Of a stretch of DNA of 18,254 nt, positions 6,479 through 12,894 are shown one piece after another (positions within the stretch are counted from its first letter, which is position 1; each line of letters begins with the position of its first letter). The notes beneath the pieces were generated by a model, which did not search any database, was not told the origin of the DNA, and saw only the letters and a list, made by a program, of their open reading frames with translations. The DNA is from JAFARZ01 sp036490795 (GTDB taxonomy: Bacteria; Actinomycetota; Actinomycetes; Streptosporangiales; Streptosporangiaceae), in the NCBI GenBank assembly GCA_036490795.1, contig DASXDG010000168.1, positions 1 to 18,254 on the forward strand. Reading direction: 5' to 3'. The translations under genes and the position numbers were made by a program.

Positions 6479-6511
6479 TTGATTACTCGCGGACGTTCTT
6501 AGAATCGGTTT
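6479..6511 (+). promoter_or_regulatory. Promoter of the two-component operon, predicted leaderless
   Basis: TAGAAT at 6500-6505 ends six bases before the GTG start at 6512, so transcription should begin at or next to the start codon. A TTGATT lies at 6479-6484 but the 15-base spacing is short for a -35. No Shine-Dalgarno sequence precedes the GTG, which fits a leaderless mRNA. Confidence 0.5.
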
Positions 6512-7219
6512 GTGGAAGCACGCATTCTCGTTGTCGAAGACGACCTGACCGTAGCGGAGGTCGTCGTGGACTACCTACGGCACGCCGGGCTGGAGCCACG
6601 GCACGCGGTAGACGGGCAGGACGCGCTGGAGATCGCCGCGTCGTGGCGGCCCGATCTGGTGGTACTTGACCTGATGCTGCCGGGGGTGAGCGGCCTGGAG
6701 GTGTGCCGGCGCCTGCGCGGAGGGCGGGACGTGGGAGCGCCGCTGCCGGTGATCATGCTGACCGCGCTCGGCGAGGAAAGCGACCGCGTGCTGGGCCTGG
6801 AGAGCGGCGCCGACGACTACGTGACCAAGCCGTTCAGCCCACGGGAACTCACCTTGAGGGTGCAGGCTGTGCTGCGCAGGGCCCAGGCGGCTGACGCGCC
6901 GGGGACCCCGCCGCAGCCGGTCCGTTCAGGGCGACTGGAAGTCGACGTGGCGGCACGCCGCGCCCGCGGCGACGGCAGGGAACTGGAGCTGACGGTGCGC
7001 GAGTTCGACCTGCTCGCCTTCTTCGTCTCTCATCCGGGCCGGGCGTTCACCCGGTCCGAACTGCTTGAACATGTGTGGGGCTGGTCGTTCGGCGACCTGT
7101 CGACCATCACCGTGTACGTGCGCCGGCTGCGCGACAAAGTCGAACGGGAGCCCGCGTCGCCGGCCCAGCTGCAGACGGTCTGGGGCGTCGGCTACCGCTG
7201 GGAGGCGAATCCGGAATGA
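6512..7219 (+). CDS. OmpR/PhoB-family response regulator
   Basis: The 235-residue protein has a full receiver domain (about 4-118). It carries acidic residues Asp10/Asp11, phosphoacceptor Asp53 in LVVLDLMLPG, Thr84 in IMLTA and Lys106 in YVTKPFSPREL. A winged-helix output domain follows from about 138, containing ELTVREFDLLAFFVSHPGR, the recognition helix region SELLEHVWG, TITVYVRRLRDKVE and the closing GVGYRWE hairpin. It should be phosphorylated by the kinase encoded immediately downstream, whose ATG overlaps its TGA by four bases. It sits between two divergent sugar-transfer operons, so these are the most likely targets, with the 6322-6511 spacer as a probable binding region. Confidence 0.93.
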   Translation: MEARILVVEDDLTVAEVVVDYLRHAGLEPRHAVDGQDALEIAASWRPDLVVLDLMLPGVSGLEVCRRLRGGRDVGAPLPVIMLTALGEESDRVLGLESGADDYVTKPFSPRELTLRVQAVLRRAQAADAPGTPPQPVRSGRLEVDVAARRARGDGRELELTVREFDLLAFFVSHPGRAFTRSELLEHVWGWSFGDLSTITVYVRRLRDKVEREPASPAQLQTVWGVGYRWEANPE

Positions 7220-8334
7220 ACGCCCATCTCCAGATCGTGCTGATAGCGGCGGGCTGCACCAGCGCCGTGGGATTGACGGGCACCGGTGTCATCTGGCTGC
7301 TGCGCCGGGCCTCGCTCCGGCTGTCCATCCAGGCGAGCGGCACCGTGCCCGTGCTCGCGATCGTGGCCGGCACGCTCGGTACCGCCGAGGCCATGTTCTT
7401 GTCCCAGCATGACCTCGGCGTCGTCGTGATGGTCTGCGTCATCGCCGGTGTGGTGGCGTCCGCCTTCAGCTGGCTGCTGGGACGGCAGGTCGCATCTGGC
7501 AGCGCGGCGCTACGGCAGGCTGCCCGGTCACTGGGTGATGAGGCGAGCCCGTTCCGGCCCCCGGCGCTGCCGCTGGCGGCGGAGTTCGCGGCCGTGTCCC
7601 AGGAGCTCGCGGACACCAGCGCGAAGCTGGCGAGCTCGCGTGCGCGTGAGCGCGCGCTTGAGCAGTCCCGGCGGCAGCTGGTGGCCTGGGTATCGCACGA
7701 CCTGCGTACACCGCTGGCCGGGCTGCGCGCCATGGCCGAGGCGCTGGAGGACGGCCTGGCCGCCGACCCGCCCCGCTACCACAAGCAGATGCGAGCCGAG
7801 GCCGAGCGCTTGGCGAGCATGGTCGACGACCTGTTCGAGCTGTCCCGCATCCACTCGGGTAGCTTGCACCTGCGCCACGACGAGATCGCCCTCGACGACC
7901 TGGTCAGCGATGTGCTCGCCAGCACCGAAGCGTTGTCCAGGGAGCGCGGCGTGCGGCTGGCCGGCCGGGCGGCCGGGCAGCTCACCGTCCGCGCCGACCC
8001 GCGCGACCTGTCCCGCGCGCTGACCAACCTGCTGGCCAACGCCATCCGGTACACGCCGCCGGGAGGCAGCGTCTACGTCGAGGCGCGGCCGGAACAGGAG
8101 GGCGCGCTGCTGACGGTCGCCGACGGCTGCGGCGGCATTCCCGAACAGGACCTGCCCTACGTGTTTGACCTGGCCTGGCGCGGCACCGACGCGCGCAGCC
8201 CGGAACCAGGCAGCGGCGCCGGCCTCGGCCTCGCGATCGTCCGCGGCGTGGCAGAAGCCCACCAGGGCAGCGTCCGTGTCGTGAACACCGAGGACGGCTG
8301 CCGGTTCGAGCTGAGGCTGCCCGCCTGCCGGTGA
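7216..8334 (+). CDS. Membrane sensor histidine kinase (partner of the 6512 regulator)
   Basis: The 372-residue protein has three probable membrane helices (about 5-29, 42-62 and 68-90). A short HAMP-like/coiled segment leads to the dimerisation box LVAWVSHDLRTPLAGL with phosphoacceptor His161. The ATPase domain shows the N-box (ALTNLLANAIRYTPPGG, 268-284), the G1 box DGCGGIP (303-309), an F-box region (YVFDLAWRGTD) and the G2 box GAGLGLAIV (335-343). All catalytic landmarks are present. There is no large extracytoplasmic domain, so the signal is likely sensed within the membrane or through a partner. ATG 7216 overlaps the regulator stop; GGAGG lies ten bases upstream. Its stop is only 11 bases from the convergent epimerase stop. 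Confidence 0.92.
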   Translation: MNAHLQIVLIAAGCTSAVGLTGTGVIWLLRRASLRLSIQASGTVPVLAIVAGTLGTAEAMFLSQHDLGVVVMVCVIAGVVASAFSWLLGRQVASGSAALRQAARSLGDEASPFRPPALPLAAEFAAVSQELADTSAKLASSRARERALEQSRRQLVAWVSHDLRTPLAGLRAMAEALEDGLAADPPRYHKQMRAEAERLASMVDDLFELSRIHSGSLHLRHDEIALDDLVSDVLASTEALSRERGVRLAGRAAGQLTVRADPRDLSRALTNLLANAIRYTPPGGSVYVEARPEQEGALLTVADGCGGIPEQDLPYVFDLAWRGTDARSPEPGSGAGLGLAIVRGVAEAHQGSVRVVNTEDGCRFELRLPACR

Positions 8335-8345
8335 ACCGCGTGCTG

Positions 8346-9419
8346 TCAGGCGGCTGACCGCCCGGCTGGCGCCGCGGCGAACTCGGCGACCCCCTCGGAG
8401 AACGGCACACTCGCCCGCCAGCCCAGCTCCCGCCAGATGCGCTCGCTGGACGCGGTGACGTGACGGACATCGCCGAGCCGGTACTCGCCGGTGACGACCG
8501 GGGCGGGGCCGCCGCAGGCGCCCGCCAGCGTCCGCGCCAGCTCGCCGACGGTACGCGCGGTGCCGCTGCCCACGTTGTAGGCGAGCAAGGTGCCAGCCGC
8601 GCCCCGACCTGCCACAACCTCCACCGCGACAGCAGTGGCGTCGGCCACGTCCCGGACATGGACGAAGTCCCGCCGCTGCGCCCCGTCCTCGAAGACCTGC
8701 GGCGCACGGCCGGCCTGCAGCGCGGAGCGGAAGAACGACGCCACTCCGGCGTACGGAGTGTCGCGCGGCATCCCGGGGCCGTACACATTGTGGTAGCGCA
8801 GCGCCACCGCGTGCCCTCCGGTCGCCCTAGCCCAGGAACTGGCCAGGTGCTCCTGCGCGACCTTGGTGGCGGCGTAGACATTGCGTGGCCCGAGCGGTGC
8901 CTCCTCGAGGACCAGTTCCGGTGACAGCGGCTCGGCGCAGCGCTCGCAGCGCGGCTCGAACCTGCCCGCGTCGAGATCGGCGGCATGGCGCGGCGGCGGG
9001 GCGGCGGCCAGCCCGTGCGCAGCGCATGAGTAGGCGCCCTCACCGTAGACGACCATCGACGAGGCCAGTACCAGAGAGCTGGTTCCCGCGCGGGCCATCG
9101 CGGCGAGCAGGACCGCGGTCCCCAGGTCGTTACAGCCGGCGTACAGCGGCGCGTCACCGAAATCGGTGCCGAGCCCGACCATCGCGGCCAGATGGCAGAC
9201 CGCACTGACGCCGCGCAGCGCGCTGCCGGCGGTGTCCGCGTCGCGCACGTCTCCGTGCACGAACTCGAAGCCGGGGTCGGCGGAGAACGGGGGAACCCCA
9301 CTGGGGTGGACGCACGGCAGCAGTGCGTCAAGCACCCTGACGTCATGTCCCCCGCGGACCAGGGCCGCGGCGACGCGGGACCCGATGAAGCCGGCGCCGC
9401 CGGTAACCAGGATTCGCAT
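8346..9419 (-). CDS. NAD-dependent sugar-nucleotide epimerase/dehydratase with Cys/His insertion
   Basis: The 357-residue extended SDR starts with the NAD-binding ILVTGGAGFIGS (3-14). Asp31 ends the second strand, HGDVRD lies at 55-60 and HLAAMVG at 76-82. The catalytic serines are Ser120/Ser121 in LASSMVVYGEG and the YxxxK pair is Tyr182-Lys186 in NVYAATK. ALRYHNVYGPG (206-216) and RRDFVHVRDVADA complete the family. Between the serine and tyrosine motifs is an insertion of about 40 residues with Cys132, His135, Cys158 and Cys161, spaced like a small metal-binding knuckle. Similar insertions occur in dTDP-L-rhamnose 4-epimerase-like proteins, so a deoxysugar-nucleotide substrate is the best guess. 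The start at 9419 is fixed by the glycine motif. It is divergent from the GT-C gene and convergent with the kinase. Confidence 0.88.
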   Translation of the reverse strand: MRILVTGGAGFIGSRVAAALVRGGHDVRVLDALLPCVHPSGVPPFSADPGFEFVHGDVRDADTAGSALRGVSAVCHLAAMVGLGTDFGDAPLYAGCNDLGTAVLLAAMARAGTSSLVLASSMVVYGEGAYSCAAHGLAAAPPPRHAADLDAGRFEPRCERCAEPLSPELVLEEAPLGPRNVYAATKVAQEHLASSWARATGGHAVALRYHNVYGPGMPRDTPYAGVASFFRSALQAGRAPQVFEDGAQRRDFVHVRDVADATAVAVEVVAGRGAAGTLLAYNVGSGTARTVGELARTLAGACGGPAPVVTGEYRLGDVRHVTASSERIWRELGWRASVPFSEGVAEFAAAPAGRSAA

Positions 9420-9497
9420 GCCCCGAGGCTACGCACGGTCACACCCCGGATCCCGCCGGAACCAGGCGTTCTCTCCAGTTTGTAATGAGGCAGTTCC

Positions 9498-9534
9498 TTG
9501 CCGTACCCAGGGCGCGGTGAATGTAATACACAGC
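9498..9534 (+). promoter_or_regulatory. Candidate promoter of the GT-C / oxidoreductase operon
   Basis: TAATAC at 9524-9529 ends five bases before an in-frame GTG at 9535, compatible with a leaderless start. TTGCCG at 9498-9503 is a possible -35 with a long 20-base spacing. The spacer to the divergent epimerase is about 115 bases. Confidence 0.4.
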
Positions 9535-11118
9535 GTGACCTTCACCAGCAGCCAGCAGACCCAGCCGCGTCCACGGAACGCGAGCAGCCCGTTCAGGGCC
9601 GCCCTGCCGTGGCTGCGGCATGCGCCGCGGGCCGCACGTTTCGCGGCGGCGCTGGCCGGTATCGCCGCGGTGTGCGCATACGCGGTCATCGCGCTGAACC
9701 GGCTGGGCTACCCGTTCACCATCGAGTGGCTGGAGAGCAACTCACTCGTCGAAATGCACCGCATCCTGGCAGGCCAGCCGCTGTATCCGGCACCGGCCGC
9801 CGGATACGTCCCCGACGGCTACCCGCCGCTCTACTTCGCTGTGTCGGCCGCGGCGGCCAGCGTGCTCGGCGCGTCCTACCTGCCGCTGCGGCTGGTGTCC
9901 CTGCTGTCCTCGCTTGCCTGTTTCGCACTGCTCGGCCGCTTGGTCCAGCGCGAAACCGGGAGCACCACCGCCGGGACCGCGGCCGCCGGCCTGTTCGCCG
10001 CGACCTACTTCGCCACGGACACGTGGTTCGACGTCGCCAGGGTCGACTCGCTCTTCCTCGCGCTCAGCATCGGCGGCCTCTACGCCGCCCGCTGGATGCG
10101 CGGAACCCGCGGCGCCATCGCCGCCGGGATACTGCTCGCCGCGGCGGCGCTCACCAAGCAGACAGGTCTGGCCGAGGGAGTCGCGGTGATCGCCGTACTG
10201 CTGCCGGGCCAGCGTCGCGGGCTCGCCTGCGTGGCCGCGCTCGCCGAGGTCACGGTGCTCGGTATCAGCACGCTCGTGCTCGGGCTGACCAGCAGTGGCT
10301 GGTACGTGTACTACGTCTTCCAGCTGATGAGCGAGCACCCGCTGACTTACAGCAGCTTCGGCTGGTTCTGGCGGTCCCTGCTGGCGACGATGGGCATCGC
10401 CGCGTTCGCCGCCCTGATCGGCGCGCGCAAGGCGCCGCTGGTGCTGCTCGCGGGCTGCGCCGCGCTCGCGGTCGAGGGCTGCACGACCCTGGTGCACAGC
10501 GGCGGCGGCCCCAACGACATGCTGCCCGCCTACCTCGCCGTGGCGCTGCTGGCCGGCCTGGCGCTCGGCGCCAAGCCGCCCGGGTGGGCCAGCACGGCGG
10601 CGGCCGTGCTTGTCCTTGCCCAGACGGCACGGCTACTCAGCGGCTTCCACCCGGCCCAGGCGATTCCCGGCAGCGCCGACCGGGCCGTCGGTGACCGGCT
10701 GATCGCGGGCCTGCGCGAGTTCGGCGGCACCGTCGCGATTCCCGCCGACCCCGGCTTGAGCCTGCTGGCGGGAATGACGCCGGTCGCGCACCAGGACGCG
10801 GGGTACGACGTGCTGAGGGCCACTGACCAGGTCGCGATCGCGCGCCTGAGTGCCAGCGCCGCGGACGCGTTCGCCGCCCACCGGTACAGCGCGGTCATCA
10901 CCGACGGCCCCTGGCTGCCGCCGGGGATCCCGGCCGCGCTCAGCGTGTACTACCGCCAATGCCCCCAGCCGCTGCTCGCCGGGGTCCCGGCCAGCCTGTT
11001 CCTCCCGGTCGCGGGGATCAATGTCCGCCCCGCCGAGGTATGGCTCCCCGATGGAGCCGGGTCCTGCCAGGCCGCTGTCGCCATCCTCGACGGAACCGGT
11101 CAGGAGGGCGGCAAGTGA
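9535..11118 (+). CDS. GT-C membrane glycosyltransferase (GT39/PMT-like)
   Basis: The protein is 527 residues from GTG 9535. GTG 9517 is also in frame, and the open frame reaches further upstream over the epimerase, but neither position has a ribosome site; 9535 is chosen because of the -10-like box just before it. About ten hydrophobic helices fill residues 35-375. The first outside loop has TIEWLESNSLVEMH, with Glu64 in the position of the acidic GT-C catalytic residue. DGYPPLYFAV (94-103) is the usual PPLYF element, followed by DVARVDSLFLAL (166-177). A hydrophilic domain (about 378-527) follows, probably extracytoplasmic. Such enzymes use polyprenyl-phosphate sugars, which the DPM1-like GT2 could supply. 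Its stop overlaps the next gene's GTG by four bases. Confidence 0.8.
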   Translation: MTFTSSQQTQPRPRNASSPFRAALPWLRHAPRAARFAAALAGIAAVCAYAVIALNRLGYPFTIEWLESNSLVEMHRILAGQPLYPAPAAGYVPDGYPPLYFAVSAAAASVLGASYLPLRLVSLLSSLACFALLGRLVQRETGSTTAGTAAAGLFAATYFATDTWFDVARVDSLFLALSIGGLYAARWMRGTRGAIAAGILLAAAALTKQTGLAEGVAVIAVLLPGQRRGLACVAALAEVTVLGISTLVLGLTSSGWYVYYVFQLMSEHPLTYSSFGWFWRSLLATMGIAAFAALIGARKAPLVLLAGCAALAVEGCTTLVHSGGGPNDMLPAYLAVALLAGLALGAKPPGWASTAAAVLVLAQTARLLSGFHPAQAIPGSADRAVGDRLIAGLREFGGTVAIPADPGLSLLAGMTPVAHQDAGYDVLRATDQVAIARLSASAADAFAAHRYSAVITDGPWLPPGIPAALSVYYRQCPQPLLAGVPASLFLPVAGINVRPAEVWLPDGAGSCQAAVAILDGTGQEGGK

Positions 11119-12392
11119 AACTGCCTAAGTCCAGTCCGCCCGGGCCGTTCCGCCGGTCGTTCTGGCGCAGCCCGATTCGCGGCCCGTGGCTGACCTCGGT
11201 CTTCGGCCTGATGCTGCTGGCCTCGATCCCCGTCTTGTTCGTGACCGGCCTGCTCTCCTACGCCGCTTACAACCCGGACCTCAGCCCGGTCAACGATCAG
11301 ACGCCGGGCAAAGGCCTGCTCGGCTTCTACCTGTTCTCCTGGCCGACCCACCCGATCTGGCTCTACCGGCTCAACCAGGGCGTCCACGTCACCCTGGGAC
11401 TGGTGCTGGTTCCCGTGCTGCTGTTCAAACTGTGGTCGGTGCTGCCGAAGCTGTTCGAATGGCCGCCGCTGCGCTCGCCCGCGCACGCCCTGGAACGGCT
11501 CTCGCTGTTCGCGCTGGTCGGCGGGGCCATCTTCGAGTTCGCGACCGGGATCTTGAACATCCAGACGTGGTACAAGTTCCCCGGCTCCTTCTACCCGCTG
11601 CACTTTTACGGCGCCTGGGTATTCATCGCCGGCTTCGTCGTTCACGTGACGATCAAGCTGCCGGCGATGATCAGGGCGCTGCGCAGCCGGAGCTTCATCG
11701 CGGAACTGCGCACGAACCTCGCCGGGACACACACCGAGCCGCCGGAGGCCGGATACCTGGTCGCCGTGACGCCCGCCGAGCCGACCATCTCCCGGCGCGG
11801 CGTCCTCGCGTTCGCCGGGGCGGGTTCGGCCCTCATCGCGCTGCTGTCCATCGGCCAGTCCCTGGGCGGGCCGCTGCGGCGGGCCGCGCTGCTCGCACCG
11901 CACGGCCAGGACGTCGCCAGCCCCGACGACTTCCAGGTCAACCAGACCGCGGCGAGCGCAGGGATCAGCGAATCGGAGACAGGCCCGGCCTGGCGGCTCA
12001 CGCTGGGCGGCTACGGCCAGGCGCCCGTCGTGCTGCGCCGGGCCGACCTGCTCCGTATGCAGCAGCACACCGCAAGCCTGCCCATCGCGTGCGTCGAAGG
12101 CTGGTCCACCGACAACCAGGTATGGACCGGCGTCCGGTTGCGCGACCTCGCCCGGCTGGCCGGCGTCACCCGCCCGTCAAGCGTGCTGGTCCAGTCGCTG
12201 GAACTCGGCGGCGCGTTCAGCCAGGTGGTTCTGTCAGCGGGGCAGATCACCGACCCGGACTCACTGCTGGCCCTGCGGGTCAACGGCGCCGACCTCACCC
12301 CCGACCACGGCTACCCGGCCCGGGTCATCGTCCCCGCCAGCCCCGGTGTGCACAACACCAAGTGGGTCGCCAGCTTGACCTTCCGGAGCTAA
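11115..12392 (+). CDS. Cytochrome-b-like membrane domain fused to a sulfite-oxidase/MsrP-type molybdopterin domain
   Basis: The protein is 425 residues. The N-terminal half (about 25-190) has four membrane helices with histidines at 79, 91, 163 and 177, resembling the di-haem cytochrome b561/formate-dehydrogenase-gamma fold. Residues 224-250 form a second export-type segment, ISRRGVLAFAGAGSALIALLS, with a twin-arginine pair. The C-terminal domain (about 290-425) is the molybdopterin-binding oxidoreductase fold; Cys326 in PIACVEGWS is the expected molybdenum ligand. The predicted role is electron transfer between the membrane and an oxygen- or sulfur-type substrate outside the cytoplasm. The GTG start is set by the GTGA overlap with the upstream gene and by AGGAGG seven bases before it. 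It is translationally coupled to the glycosyltransferase, an unusual partnership. The substrate is unknown. Confidence 0.86.
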   Translation: MKLPKSSPPGPFRRSFWRSPIRGPWLTSVFGLMLLASIPVLFVTGLLSYAAYNPDLSPVNDQTPGKGLLGFYLFSWPTHPIWLYRLNQGVHVTLGLVLVPVLLFKLWSVLPKLFEWPPLRSPAHALERLSLFALVGGAIFEFATGILNIQTWYKFPGSFYPLHFYGAWVFIAGFVVHVTIKLPAMIRALRSRSFIAELRTNLAGTHTEPPEAGYLVAVTPAEPTISRRGVLAFAGAGSALIALLSIGQSLGGPLRRAALLAPHGQDVASPDDFQVNQTAASAGISESETGPAWRLTLGGYGQAPVVLRRADLLRMQQHTASLPIACVEGWSTDNQVWTGVRLRDLARLAGVTRPSSVLVQSLELGGAFSQVVLSAGQITDPDSLLALRVNGADLTPDHGYPARVIVPASPGVHNTKWVASLTFRS

Positions 12393-12393
12393 C

Positions 12394-12888
12394 ATGTTCA
12401 GGTTCCTTCGCTGGTACGGCGCCGGCCCGCTGCACCTGCTCACGATGATCGCCTGCCTCGCGCTCGCCGGGTACGCCACGGCCGAACTGCTGCCCGGCAA
12501 TTACGTCGCCATCCCTGTCTGGCTCGCCGCCGCGGCAATCGGCCACGACCTGATCCTGGTGCCGCTGTACACGCTCGCCGACCGGTCCGCCATCGCGGTC
12601 TTCAAGCACCGTCGCTCGAGCCCGGCCGCCGTACCGTGGATCAACTACCTGCGCATCCCCGCGGCGCTTTCCGGCATGCTGCTGCTCATCTGGTTCCCGC
12701 TGATCTTCCGGCTGCCCACCCGGTTTCCCGCCACGACCACTCTGTCCCTCGACCCGTACCTATGGCACTGGCTCGCCGTAACGGGAGCATTGTTCCTGCT
12801 GTCCGCCATCATGTTTGCCCTGCGGCTGCGCGCACGCCGCATCCGGCCGGCAGCGCCCGCCCGCAGCGCGCGGGGCTCGGCTCCCTGA
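12394..12888 (+). CDS. Four-helix membrane protein, partner of the molybdopterin oxidoreductase
   Basis: This 164-residue protein has hydrophobic helices at about 11-31, 38-60, 86-105 and 125-145. A short basic loop (FKHRRSS, 70-76) and a basic tail follow the positive-inside rule. Histidines at 14, 51, 72 and 125 are present; two lie within or near helices (GHDLIL, LWHWLAV) and could be haem or quinone-site residues, though this is a guess. The ATG at 12394 is one base past the oxidoreductase stop, so the two are almost certainly co-translated. No named family was recognised. It may act as an additional membrane subunit or assembly factor for the molybdopterin enzyme. Confidence 0.75.
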   Translation: MFRFLRWYGAGPLHLLTMIACLALAGYATAELLPGNYVAIPVWLAAAAIGHDLILVPLYTLADRSAIAVFKHRRSSPAAVPWINYLRIPAALSGMLLLIWFPLIFRLPTRFPATTTLSLDPYLWHWLAVTGALFLLSAIMFALRLRARRIRPAAPARSARGSAP

Positions 12889-12894
12889 TCCGGG

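Noticed and set aside
9166..9534. Upstream extension of the GT-C gene over the epimerase
   Set aside because: It would overlap the conserved N-terminal NAD-binding region of the epimerase on the other strand and adds no membrane or family feature.
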